From contig NZ_JAGHKQ010000003.1 of NCBI RefSeq assembly GCF_017742235.1, forward strand, positions 248,001 to 312,000: a DNA stretch of 64,000 nucleotides. Direction: 5' to 3'. This stretch comes from Bacillus sp. 165 (GTDB lineage: Bacteria; Bacillota; Bacilli; Bacillales; Bacillaceae_G). The number at the start of each line of letters is the position of its first letter. Within the stretch, counting starts at the first letter, position 1. Of the stretch, positions 34,984 to 44,004 are shown piece by piece. The notes under the pieces are model-generated. The model saw only the letters and a list, made by a program, of their open reading frames with translations, had not been told where the DNA came from and did no database searches. The position numbers and the translations under genes were made by a program.

Positions 34984-36844
34984 CATTTTTTAGCAACCAA
35001 TCCGTAAAAATATGAATCAGCTCTTTTTTTCCTATGAGTATCAGCTGATCCTGCTTTGTTTTATAAGGATACAATTGCAGAAAAATCCCGCATCCTGCCT
35101 CTATTTTTTTTGCATGAACAGAACTGCCAGGATAAACACATAGTACTTCATAAATAATCCTTCGCTTATACTGTAATCTTCCTTCTAGCTCATCCACTCG
35201 TTTAATGGCCCAATATTTATACATCTGTTCGGCTGCCTTTGTATTGCCGACAGGTTGATAAATATTGTACATCGGACTGTATTTGACTTCTATTATGAGA
35301 GACGATTGATATGTGTAGCAGTCATTTTCAAATTGATAATAATCGATTCGAATATCGGGTTTTTTTGTGTCCTCACCATTATAAAAGTGACAACCTTTAC
35401 TAAGAGCAACTGTAGGATGCGTCTCAATGAGCTCATTGAACACAATATGAACCTGTTTCCCGTCCTTCTCTAAAATAACCGCTGTACCATCCTGCAGTCC
35501 ATCCAAATAAAAATAAGACTGAATTTGCTCTCTGACACTTATTTCCGATGTAAAACCCATTTCTTCTAGTAAATGAATAACTGTAATGTACGCATAGTAC
35601 TCATAAATTAAATAGGTGGGTTTATATACAAATAAAAAAGCAGAATCAATAGTTTCTACCTTCATTTTATCCTTCGTTTCATTAAATAAGCGAAGTAACC
35701 ACTGATAAGGTGGATATAACATAACAGGAGGCTGCTTCGTCTCTTCAGAAACAGAACTCCAAAAGGGAGAGGAGAGAGTTTGCTCAAAAAATCCATTTAA
35801 ATGGTGTAAAAGCACTTGGAGTACTTTATACTCTTGTATCTTCACACTATATTTTTTTATGTCAGTCTCCTTTAAAATACTTGCATTTCGATACTTTTGC
35901 TTATCTCGGTCTGTAACTGATCCGTTCTTTTCGATGCTTTTTAAAATTTGCAAGATGGACTGCCGCTCATTTCGAGTGACTTGTTCTAATACTTTTAGTT
36001 TTGCAATATCAGACTCTAAAGATTGAGATAGTTCTCGAAGATAGCAGCTAAACTCTTTCAGCTTCCACCTCATAAATTGATTTTGCTGATTATCTCTATC
36101 TTCTTTAACTTGTTTATTATAAAATTTGACTCGATTTGCTTTTGTATTTTTTTGAAGACTTTTACGATCTTGTTTCCCAAGATACGTTTGTAAACTATAC
36201 TCCCTTTTCAAGGTACGTTTACTTTCATGTTCAATTATCATGCATACTTTTTTTATAGTTTCTGCTTGTTGTGTTAGCCATCGAATGATTTGCATGTAAG
36301 AATGGTCTTCTGCATCCTGAAAGGAAGTGAATGTTTTTTTGTAGTAGCCTCGATCTAGTATTAGCCCTTTGACGACGGACTGTACGGTATTTTGAATTAA
36401 TGCTAGCTGGTCGTCAAAAAAATTTTTAGGGGTGATTTGAAACGCTCCGTAGTATACGTCTTCTCCTAGCTGTACTTCAAAATGATACAACCCGCAACGC
36501 CATGGATACAAAAAATCGGTTTTTCCATGCTCATATAACAAAGCAACCTGCTTATTTGGATGAAAAGTATACATCCATTCTTTCATTTGTCTTTTCCCCT
36601 CATATACTTTATTCCATAAAAACACTATTGGCTGAGATTCTTTTGTATGGAGCTGCAGTCGAAGCGGCTTTAATTCTTGAAAGGAGTATATACAACGCCA
36701 AATTTCTTTTGGGGATCTACATAATTGTGTAATAGGAACAAAGTCTCCTCTTTCTTCCGAACCTACTGTTAAAATGAATTGAAACGGAAGCACCTCATCC
36801 TCATCAACAACTGCCGTCTCATAGAAATCATTTGGCATACCCAT
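34976..36844 (-). CDS. McrC-like restriction nuclease subunit (DUF2357 + PD-(D/E)XK)
   Basis: 622 residues. The N-terminal half is a DUF2357-like region, the middle (about 200-330) is strongly charged and helical, probably coiled coil. The C-terminal third is a PD-(D/E)XK nuclease with PDIRIDYY near 495 and IIEVKYS near 519, followed by a QMYKYWAI helix. Its start overlaps the end of the AAA+ gene by 17 bp, so the two are translated together. In McrBC-type systems this subunit cleaves DNA under control of the GTPase/ATPase ring, usually against modified phage DNA. Target modification unknown. Confidence 0.8.
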   Translation of the reverse strand: MGMPNDFYETAVVDEDEVLPFQFILTVGSEERGDFVPITQLCRSPKEIWRCIYSFQELKPLRLQLHTKESQPIVFLWNKVYEGKRQMKEWMYTFHPNKQVALLYEHGKTDFLYPWRCGLYHFEVQLGEDVYYGAFQITPKNFFDDQLALIQNTVQSVVKGLILDRGYYKKTFTSFQDAEDHSYMQIIRWLTQQAETIKKVCMIIEHESKRTLKREYSLQTYLGKQDRKSLQKNTKANRVKFYNKQVKEDRDNQQNQFMRWKLKEFSCYLRELSQSLESDIAKLKVLEQVTRNERQSILQILKSIEKNGSVTDRDKQKYRNASILKETDIKKYSVKIQEYKVLQVLLHHLNGFFEQTLSSPFWSSVSEETKQPPVMLYPPYQWLLRLFNETKDKMKVETIDSAFLFVYKPTYLIYEYYAYITVIHLLEEMGFTSEISVREQIQSYFYLDGLQDGTAVILEKDGKQVHIVFNELIETHPTVALSKGCHFYNGEDTKKPDIRIDYYQFENDCYTYQSSLIIEVKYSPMYNIYQPVGNTKAAEQMYKYWAIKRVDELEGRLQYKRRIIYEVLCVYPGSSVHAKKIEAGCGIFLQLYPYKTKQDQLILIGKKELIHIFTDWLLKNEE

Positions 36845-38708
36845 ACAACTCCAATTCCCTTATTTTTTGGTGAATACAGCCTATGGAATACGCAAAAGAA
36901 GATACCTCTTGTGCAAGCGGCGACTCTAGCAGCTGCAGCAATGTTTTGGTTTTTGTCTTATTGTTCGCTAACAATGAGGCAACAGCTGACTCTAATCCAC
37001 GCAGTTTTGTTAATACACGCTGCTTAATTTGCAAATCAAAAGCTTCTTCCCTTGACAATATAGGGTTTCCTTCTTCTAATTGCGGAATATTATCAATAAA
37101 TTTTGCTATTGAAAGTGCAATACGGTACGAAATACCTTTACTTGGGTCATACGAATATAACAGGGTATGCAACGAATCGAGCAATTCTACTTCTTCTTCT
37201 GTTAAAGCAGCAAGCCCATTGTCTTGATTGACCCATTTCGTACGAAAATCTTCTGTAGTTATATGTGGTAATGCGGGTAGAGATATATTTCCTTTTTCAT
37301 GTAAGGTCATTGCTTCACGAAAAGTCATTTTTTGCAGTGTAATCATATTTATACGGTCCAGCAGCCTGTCAGATAAAGGACGTGTCGTTTCATCAAAGTT
37401 GACAGTTCCTACAAAAATAACATTTTTTCCTACTCGAATCCGTTCCTTATATAAAGTCTCTTCTGTCTGCCCTTTCTTTTGATACAGCGACAGGTAACGA
37501 TACTCCTCTTCAAGTTCTAACAATGATAAGAAAGGACTAAACCAATGCTCGGCTTGTGATAAATTCATTTCATCAAACACAATCATATAAAGTTGGTCTG
37601 GATGCTGCTCTGCTTCATGTAGCAACCTTACTAGCCCTGTTTGACTTTCTATATACTCTCCCGTGGAGGGATTCATGTATCCTAAAATATCTTCGGGTTC
37701 CTGATATGATGGTGAAACAGGAATAAAGAGAAGCTCTTTCCCCCATTGCAGTCCTAATGCTTCACCGTATAATCGTACGAATTGGGATTTCCCTGTACCT
37801 GACATCCCGCCTATCACAGTAATTAGATTCGTTTTGACACAGGTATGAAAATTGCCAATATCACATTCTTCGATATAAATTTTTTTGTTATTTGCTAGAG
37901 CTTTTACCTTTTCTAAAAATCTCATTTCTATGTCTGCTTCTTTTTTTTGTACCCCTACAATCGGTTTTTTCTCTCTTATACTCGTTGGTTGAAAAAGGTC
38001 AGAAAGCCGTTCTGCTTTCTCTTGGAACAAACTTCGAATCTTCTCATAGTTTGCACCGTTAATGAAGTACAGACTGTTATCAAACACAATATCAATCCAT
38101 TGTTCCCACTGCTTTTCAACCTCTATATAAAATACATTTTTTTCGCGTTCTAAAAATGTGATGGCGTTCATCATGGACTTTAAGGACAGTTTTCCGTATA
38201 CTCTTCCTTCATAATATAAAAATTCCGGACTTCCCCATTCACTAGAATACTTTGGGAGTAAAAATGACGATGCACCTTTTACAAGCTTTCGTTCAAAATC
38301 TGATCGCGTTTGTCCTCTTACCATTTGAGGTGCTGGAATAATATGATACAACTCTTTAGCTTGTTTTCGTTCATGTTTGATAATTTCTGCATACAAATAG
38401 GAATTAACGTATCTTAAAGAAAATAAAAAAAGAAAATCCTGTTCGTTATCTCCATTATCTAAAATAGGTGCCAGCCATTTTCTATTTTGCTTTGCATTTA
38501 CATCCCCTGAGAAAATAAGGGAATGATCCGTTAAAAGTTCAATTACTTTTTGGGGAAAGGGGGAAAGGCATTTTATATAAAATCGTTTCTGTTGTTTCTC
38601 CGCCTCGTACGACTGTGGGAGGTTTTGTTCTGATACAAGCAAGCCAACAAAGGTTAATTGCTGAAGTTTTTTGATCATTTTTGGAGTGAGTGCCTGTTTT
38701 ACTTTCAT
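36828..38708 (-). CDS. McrB-like AAA+ NTPase of a two-gene restriction system
   Basis: 626 residues. A long N-terminal region of unknown fold (about 1-280) probably carries the DNA-recognition module. The AAA+ domain has Walker A GGMSGTGKS at about 297-305, Walker B MIVFDEMNLSQAEHW near 377, and a sensor region GTVNFDETTRPLSDRLLDR. The MNxxxxE-like segment after Walker B and the VGTVNxDET pattern are typical of the McrB/dynein-like branch. A ribosome binding site (AAAGGAGG) precedes ATG 38708. It forms an operon with the DUF2357 nuclease. Family call by motif; EVE- or YTH-type modified-base readers were not recognised. Confidence 0.82.
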   Translation of the reverse strand: MKVKQALTPKMIKKLQQLTFVGLLVSEQNLPQSYEAEKQQKRFYIKCLSPFPQKVIELLTDHSLIFSGDVNAKQNRKWLAPILDNGDNEQDFLFLFSLRYVNSYLYAEIIKHERKQAKELYHIIPAPQMVRGQTRSDFERKLVKGASSFLLPKYSSEWGSPEFLYYEGRVYGKLSLKSMMNAITFLEREKNVFYIEVEKQWEQWIDIVFDNSLYFINGANYEKIRSLFQEKAERLSDLFQPTSIREKKPIVGVQKKEADIEMRFLEKVKALANNKKIYIEECDIGNFHTCVKTNLITVIGGMSGTGKSQFVRLYGEALGLQWGKELLFIPVSPSYQEPEDILGYMNPSTGEYIESQTGLVRLLHEAEQHPDQLYMIVFDEMNLSQAEHWFSPFLSLLELEEEYRYLSLYQKKGQTEETLYKERIRVGKNVIFVGTVNFDETTRPLSDRLLDRINMITLQKMTFREAMTLHEKGNISLPALPHITTEDFRTKWVNQDNGLAALTEEEVELLDSLHTLLYSYDPSKGISYRIALSIAKFIDNIPQLEEGNPILSREEAFDLQIKQRVLTKLRGLESAVASLLANNKTKTKTLLQLLESPLAQEVSSFAYSIGCIHQKIRELELYGYAK

Positions 38709-38767
38709 TCTATCAACCTCCTTTCATCATCCTCTTACCATTTATATGAACTCCCTACTTTAAACAT

Positions 38768-38797
38768 GAAAAAACCTGACACAGTTGTCAGGTTTAT
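38768..38797 (-). terminator. Terminator upstream of the McrBC-like operon
   Basis: Stem AAACCTGACA / TGTCAGGTTT with a TTTTTTCATG tail on the reverse strand, overlapping the stop of the 92-residue gene and separating it from the restriction pair. Confidence 0.88.
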
Positions 38798-39072
38798 GCT
38801 AATTCTTGGGTTTCTTTTTCCTTTTTTAGATATTCCGCATGAACTGCATTACGAGCAATTCTCATTTTTGAAACCGAGTATCGTAATGTATCAGTTACAT
38901 TTTGATCTTCTTCTAATTGAATTTTAGTAAGTGCCGCCACTGTATTGGCTAAATGCTCCACAGAATCGCGCAGATGAGAATCTTTATTAAAAAATGCTTC
39001 TTGCAGTAAGGTTTGTACAATGTCTTGAGCTAGCATATTAATACGAGCTAACTTCTCTTTTTGATTTTCCAT
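38794..39072 (-). CDS. Small helical protein of unknown function
   Basis: 92 residues from ATG 39072, preceded by GGGGGAGCAGG; the upstream in-frame ATG at 39105 is unsupported. The sequence (MENQKEKLARINMLAQDIVQ and onwards) is entirely amphipathic helix with a lysine/glutamate-rich end and no membrane segment. I do not recognise the family. It has its own terminator and so is not part of the restriction operon. Confidence 0.6.
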   Translation of the reverse strand: MENQKEKLARINMLAQDIVQTLLQEAFFNKDSHLRDSVEHLANTVAALTKIQLEEDQNVTDTLRYSVSKMRIARNAVHAEYLKKEKETQELA

Positions 39073-39277
39073 CCTGCTCCCCCTTTTTCTCACGCTACAA
39101 CACATTTCAATTCATTTAGAACTTGCACATATATTTTAATTCTTGCCAAACCGCCAAAACCCTTGTATTTCTAGCTTGAAATTTCATCTATATACTTCTT
39201 ATACATAGCTGTACTGCCTACCATGTACTATATGCCTTTTTCCCTGGAATATTTACTGAGTTGTAGCTTTAATGAGT

Positions 39278-39325
39278 AAGAATAAAGGGAAGCATGAAGA
39301 TTCCCTCATGCTTCCCTTATTCTTA
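39278..39325 (-). terminator. Long hairpin at the end of the amino-acid binding protein gene
   Basis: About 19-bp arms (AAGAATAAGGGAAGCATGA and a near-perfect complement) overlap the stop codon. The T tail is weak (TTTATTCTT). Confidence 0.65.
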
Positions 39326-40120
39326 TTGTTGTTTTAACGCTTCTACATTCGGTTCTGTTTTAAACCATTTTTTATAAATGTCAGCATACGTGCCGTTTGC
39401 TATAACTTCTTGTACTGCTGCATCCATTTTTTTGCGAAGCTTATTCCCTTTTTTGAACATAAGTCCGTAATATTCCGGCTCAAAATTGTCCTTATCTGAA
39501 ATAGCAACCAATTTGTTTTCTGGGTTATTTTTCACATACTCTTCTACCACTGTATTATCTGCTACAACAGCATCAACTTCCCCATTTTGCAAGGCCATGA
39601 TTGCTAAAACGTTGCTCTCATATTTTGCAATTTTCTCGTTTTTTTCTCCTAATATTTGCTCTGCAGCTGCTTGTCCAGTTGTACCATTTTGCACTCCAAC
39701 TTTTAATCCTTTTAAATCTGTTGCGTTTTTAACTGGTGAACCTTCCTTTACCATGATCATTTGTGTTGATTCAAAATACGGTGAACTAAAGTCATATGTT
39801 TTCTTGCGATCATCATTAATGGTAATCGCTGATATACCCATATCAATTTCTCCTGTATTTAAAGAGGCAAACAATGGATCCCATCCTGTATTTTTCAGCT
39901 TGTACTTGATGCCTGCTTCTTCCATAACAGCAGCTAAAAAGTCAGCATCAAATCCTACCACTTTTCCTTTTTCTAAATATTCAAACGGGGCATAAGCAGC
40001 ATCTGTACCAACTGTTATGACTTTATCTTCATTTGTACTGGCGGAACTGCTGCAACCTGCGAATGATGCTGCTAATAATAGTGTAGACACAATAGAAACA
40101 ATTTTGGATTTCAACTTCAT
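39323..40120 (-). CDS. Amino-acid ABC transporter substrate-binding lipoprotein
   Basis: 265 residues. A lipoprotein signal with Cys23 (ASFAGCSS) is followed by an SBP_bac_3 fold: VGTDAAYAPFEYLEKGKVVGFDADF, GVQNGTTGQAAAEQIL and the C-terminal YGLMFKKGNKLRKKMD. It binds a polar or basic amino acid, such as arginine, glutamine or cystine, outside the membrane. Permease and ATPase genes are not adjacent, so the partner is elsewhere. Confidence 0.9.
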   Translation of the reverse strand: MKLKSKIVSIVSTLLLAASFAGCSSSASTNEDKVITVGTDAAYAPFEYLEKGKVVGFDADFLAAVMEEAGIKYKLKNTGWDPLFASLNTGEIDMGISAITINDDRKKTYDFSSPYFESTQMIMVKEGSPVKNATDLKGLKVGVQNGTTGQAAAEQILGEKNEKIAKYESNVLAIMALQNGEVDAVVADNTVVEEYVKNNPENKLVAISDKDNFEPEYYGLMFKKGNKLRKKMDAAVQEVIANGTYADIYKKWFKTEPNVEALKQQ

Positions 40121-40230
40121 CTTCTTTTCTCCCCTTTTGTATGTAATAAAAACTCTCCTTGTAATAAAAGTAAACTAATTATTAAAAAAATTCAATCTAT
40201 TTTGTCATATTATAGTCTTATTTATAAAAA

Positions 40231-40266
40231 AAAACACACAAAGCATTCCATTCTTTGTGTGTTTTC
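40231..40266 (-). terminator. Hairpin with strong T run upstream of the binding protein gene
   Basis: Arms AAAACACACAAAG and CTTTGTGTGTTTT; on the reverse strand the tail is nine T. It is the second of two tandem terminators before the amino-acid binding protein gene. Confidence 0.75.
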
Positions 40267-40325
40267 TCTATTTATTAGTCTTATTTATATGATACTGTTG
40301 AAATTTATTTCATTGTTGCACCATT

Positions 40326-40361
40326 GAAAAAACCTTTTGCGCGACAATGCGGAGGTTTTAC
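40326..40361 (-). terminator. Terminator of the small basic protein gene
   Basis: Stem AAAACCT / AGGTTTT with a GC-rich loop and a TTTTTTC tail on the reverse strand, about 30 bp after the stop at 40392. Confidence 0.6.
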
Positions 40362-40391
40362 CAATGTGTAGAATATCTTGGCTTTCAGTTT

Positions 40392-40541
40392 TTATCCCCC
40401 TCGGCGCTGCCCCGTATTTTGTGCATTCCTAGATTTTTTCGCGGATGTATGATCCTGCGTTTGATTTCCTGTATGCTGAGCAGATTCTTGCGCTTTCGTT
40501 TTACCTACTTGTTTACACCCTTTCCTTGTTTTCCCATCCAT
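40392..40541 (-). CDS. Possible small basic protein, spore-protein-like composition
   Basis: A 49-residue frame from ATG 40541. The composition (KTKAQESAQHTGNQTQDHTS, then KKSRNAQNTGQRRGG) is rich in K, Q, T, N and G without hydrophobic stretches, like minor acid-soluble spore proteins. There is no clear ribosome binding site, and AAGGAAAGGGTG lies inside the frame with no start after it, so the true start is uncertain. The terminator at 40326-40361 supports a transcript here. Family not identified. Confidence 0.42.
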   Translation of the reverse strand: MDGKTRKGCKQVGKTKAQESAQHTGNQTQDHTSAKKSRNAQNTGQRRGG

Positions 40542-40561
40542 AGGGTGCGTAATTTTTACTC

Positions 40562-41098
<537 letters not shown>

Positions 41099-41121
41099 CT
41101 AAAGCTCCTTTTGCTCTATAC

Positions 41122-41762
41122 TTATATAATATAGTATAGACTATTGTCCATTTTTCGAAATAGTAAAAAGGAATGATAGCTCTCTAGAACATTAGTATGA
41201 CATGCCCTCATACTAATGTATGAGATTCTCTTTATACTATATACTAACCTGTGCTTTACTGCATGGAGGGCAGCTTGCGTACGGTCATCCAACTCAAGTT
41301 TTGCCAATATGTTTGATACATGCGTTTTGACGGTTTGCTCTGTAATATGCAGATCAGCTGCAATTTCTTTATTGCTTTTTCCGCTCGCAATTTCCTTTAA
41401 CACTTCCGTTTCACGTGGTGTTAAAGTATGAATATGACTTGGCTTTGGTTGTTTTTGCGTTGAGAGAGGCTGGAACACAGCAGGAGTTACCTTCGGATGT
41501 AAATCAGTGCTCCCTCGGTATACCGCAACTATGGATGCAACAAGCTGGTCAGGTTCTACTTCTTTTAATTGATACCCATCTGCCCCTGCTTCTAATGCAG
41601 GAATCACATAATCCTGTTCAGCAAAGCTTGTTAAAATCAATATTTTTATAGATGGGTGAATCCGCTTCATTCTTCTTGTCGCTTCAATGCCATCCACGAT
41701 AGGCATCGACACATCCATAATGACAACGTCCGGCAGGTGTTGTTGTATTAACTCAACCGCTT
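41122..41762 (-). pseudogene. Remnant of a NarL-family response regulator (N-terminal deletion)
   Basis: The frame continues upstream of ATG 41718 as AVELIQQHLPDVVIMDVSMP, where DVSMP carries the phospho-acceptor aspartate, then breaks off at 41752-41762. The first 45 or so residues of the receiver are missing. The rest of the receiver and a LuxR-type HTH (LTPRETEVLKEIASGKSNKEIA split normally, then TEQTVKTHVSNILAKL) remain. The C terminus runs about 30 residues past the usual end, suggesting the native stop is gone as well. It resembles YhcZ-type regulators. A shortened product from ATG 41718 could be made but could not be regulated normally. Confidence 0.75.
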
Positions 41763-42071
41763 ACACTCCATAATATTAGAAGCCTTCTGCAACCGCCCAT
41801 CTGCAAACTTGTCGACACATCAGCACCGCCCTTCGCACATTGGCCTCTTCTGTTCAATGAGCAAAGCAGGAGGAAGTGCAGCATACGCTGCTAGTTCATG
41901 TCGGCCATTTTCATTGATGAAAAAAATCCATCCTGTTTCTAAGTTCATCGCTTGCAGTAATTTATGTAATACCTGCTCCAGCATCCGTTCCAGCTCTGTA
42001 GCCTCGTTTAAACTTTCTGCAATTTCCTTTAATGCCTGCAGTTCATGCATGCGCTTTTCCTCTTCCCTCAT
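41752..42071 (-). pseudogene. Remnant of a GAF-domain sensor histidine kinase
   Basis: AAAGGAGGG precedes ATG 42071. The frame encodes a helical lead-in and the first half of a GAF domain (ATELERMLEQVLHKLLQAM and onwards). A TGA at 41820-41822 falls where a tryptophan codon is likely (RC-stop-CVDKFADGRLQKASN). The frame then continues to ECKRL, where it is joined directly to the response regulator remnant at 41752-41762. Histidine and ATPase domains are absent. The closest relatives I know are YhcY-type kinases paired with YhcZ. Confidence 0.75.
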
Positions 42072-42153
42072 GATCTCCCTCCTTTCCATGTACTATAGAT
42101 TCGTTTCACTTTACTCCTATCCTGTATAAAATAATCCGATTATGTCCACCTAT

Positions 42154-42177
42154 CAAAAAAACGGCCCTATTGGACCG
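42154..42177 (-). terminator. Terminator of pncA
   Basis: Stem CGGTCC-AATA-GGGCCG (one G-U pair) followed by TTTTTTT on the reverse strand, about 36 bp after the stop. Confidence 0.75.
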
Positions 42178-42212
42178 ATCATACTTTTTTCATAACAAGA
42201 CTAATACTTAAG

Positions 42213-42761
42213 TTATCGTACCTCTGCATTCAAAGAGGTTTGAAAATGCCCTAATGCCCATTGATGCCCCGCTTCATTAAAAGACGCGACCATTTTTGAA
42301 TGCACTACAAGGTTAAATCCTTTATTATAAGCATCCACCGCTGTATGCAGTACACAAATATCCGTACAAACGCCTGCTAAATGTATTTCTTGAATTCCGC
42401 GCTCTCTCAGTTTGATTTCTAAATCAGTTCCTGCAAACGCACTATATCTCGTTTTATCCATATAATACACATTAGATTGGCCCTTATATCGGTTATAAAC
42501 CTCTTGTAGTTTGCCGTATAGATTTCTTCCCTTTGTCCCTGCTATATTGTGAGGTGGATACATTGCAGTCTCAGGGTGATATGAATCGTTATGTTCGTGC
42601 CGATCAATAGCAAAGACTACATAATCCCCTTGCAAAATAAATTCCTCTGTTAATCCAGCAATATTAGATTCAATATTTTGTCCCGGCTCACCACATGTTA
42701 ATGCTCCATTCTCTGCTATAAAATCATATGTATAATCAATATTAATCAATGCTCGTTTCAT
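42213..42761 (-). CDS. pncA: Nicotinamidase (isochorismatase-family cysteine hydrolase)
   Basis: 182 residues. The catalytic triad is visible as Asp9 (INIDYTYDF), the lysine in MDKTRYSAF (about 102) and the cysteine in HLAGVCTDICVLHTAVDAYN (about 131). Metal-site residues lie in DRHEHND and YHPE. The sequence is close to B. subtilis YueJ (PncA), which deamidates nicotinamide to nicotinate for NAD salvage. Monocistronic here with its own terminator. Confidence 0.9.
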   Translation of the reverse strand: MKRALINIDYTYDFIAENGALTCGEPGQNIESNIAGLTEEFILQGDYVVFAIDRHEHNDSYHPETAMYPPHNIAGTKGRNLYGKLQEVYNRYKGQSNVYYMDKTRYSAFAGTDLEIKLRERGIQEIHLAGVCTDICVLHTAVDAYNKGFNLVVHSKMVASFNEAGHQWALGHFQTSLNAEVR

Positions 42762-43051
42762 TTTTGTTCTCCTTCCATTAGCAGCATATTGCTTGAAAAG
42801 TAAAGCACTTCTGCTTTTACTATTTTATGTATTTCATTCATCTTATTATCAATCATATTCTAGTTCTCTCATACACAATACCTGTAAAATTCTATTTCTA
42901 CATAGCATAATAAGCAAAAAGTAGAAAGATACACATTTTTCATTTTAAAAAAGACTGTCTATCACCACTCTATCTTTGTTTCATAACATATTTACAAGAG
43001 AGGACATGTTCTCTCTTCTTTATTTTATTGTGAAAGGAGGGAGAATGTAGG

Positions 43052-43180
43052 GTGTTAGCTCACGGCATCATTATGTTATTAATTGTTGTTTTATGTATTG
43101 CTCATTTCTTTGACCATAATGTAGCACAATCTATTAAACAAGCGATTTTGAATATTCTGGAACCTGATCTTGAAAAGTAG
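43052..43180 (+). CDS. Small membrane protein (42 residues)
   Basis: From GTG 43052 the frame reads MLAHGIIMLLIVVLCIAHFF and continues with an amphipathic tail ending PDLEK. One membrane helix occupies about residues 5-22. AAAGGAGG lies 11 bases upstream of the start. Family not recognised. Confidence 0.5.
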   Translation: MLAHGIIMLLIVVLCIAHFFDHNVAQSIKQAILNILEPDLEK

Positions 43181-43233
43181 TATAAGAACAGCCTATTCTC
43201 CATAATTACGCATTTTTCACTGTCTGCCTACTA

Positions 43234-43268
43234 TATACCAAAGATAAGGGCTCCTTATCTTTGGTATA
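43234..43268. repeat. Perfect 16-bp inverted repeat without T tract
   Basis: Arms TATACCAAAGATAAGG and CCTTATCTTTGGTATA separated by 3 nt. Neither strand has a T run after the stem, so it is a doubtful terminator and could be an operator or a cruciform-forming site. It lies 54 bp after the 42-residue gene. Confidence 0.7.
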
Positions 43269-43464
43269 CATAAGTGAAGTTTACATAAAATAAAGTCTTG
43301 AATCACTAGTAAAGTTTACCCCACTATATGCTGTTATTCGCATTCTTTAATAAGGTTCAACCTCCACATTCATGCTAAAAAAATTACAATCTGTTTTTCT
43401 TCTGCAATTCCGATTAACTTACCCCTTATTTGCTAAATCTATAAATAGAGGAGGTGAATACGAC

Positions 43465-43626
43465 ATGAGTTATGAAGAGATTCCATATTTTGACGGCAGT
43501 CTGTCCCCCAATGAGGTGTTATTGACCAACAGCGCCTCCCTAGAAGCAGGTGTAATTACGCCTGAGGCACTGACAGCACTCGGCTACAATCCATTTGGAG
43601 AGTTTGAGAAGGAAACTCTCCAATAG
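43465..43626 (+). CDS. Small acidic protein of unknown function (53 residues)
   Basis: ATG 43465 follows GAGGAGGTGA at ideal spacing. The sequence (MSYEEIPYFDGSLSPNEVLL, then EALTALGYNPFGEFEKETLQ) is soluble, acidic and cysteine-free. A strong shared terminator follows within a few bases, which supports expression. Family not recognised. Confidence 0.65.
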   Translation: MSYEEIPYFDGSLSPNEVLLTNSASLEAGVITPEALTALGYNPFGEFEKETLQ

Positions 43627-43628
43627 GC

Positions 43629-43670
43629 AGAGAATAAACCTTACTTCCATTGAAGTAAGGTTTATTCTCT
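43629..43670. terminator. Shared terminator between convergent genes
   Basis: Perfect 19-bp stem AGAGAATAAACCTTACTTC and its complement with loop CATT, lying between the 53-residue gene and the end of the membrane protein gene. Confidence 0.88.
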
Positions 43671-43979
43671 CTTTAACCAATTTAACAAAAAAATATAAGA
43701 TTGATAATGCAGTTGTCTTACCAATGCCAAGAAAAGTAAAAATACAACACCTACTGCACTGTATAATAGTAAAAATTTCAGTACCATTTCTGCCATAGGC
43801 GCTAACATACTTTGTTTATAAATCACACCCGTTGTCAAAAATAATACAAGAAACATTGGAACATGTTGCAGTTCGTACGGTATTCCTTTTTTACCTAAAA
43901 GCTGGGCAAGCTTGCTGCTCGCGGCTTCTGCTGTCACATAAAATAAAAACCCTCCAATAATAACCCCTACCATCATCAT
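43662..43979 (-). CDS. Small membrane protein with three to four helices
   Basis: 105 residues. The hydrophobic stretches are GVIIGGFLFYVTAEAA, VPMFLVLFLTTGVIY and FLLLYSAVGVVFLLFLALV. AAAAGGG precedes ATG 43979. I do not recognise the family, and neighbours (GNAT genes) give no clue. Confidence 0.65.
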   Translation of the reverse strand: MMMVGVIIGGFLFYVTAEAASSKLAQLLGKKGIPYELQHVPMFLVLFLTTGVIYKQSMLAPMAEMVLKFLLLYSAVGVVFLLFLALVRQLHYQSYIFLLNWLKRE

Positions 43980-44004
43980 ATTCTCACAACCCTTTTCTTA
44001 ATAA

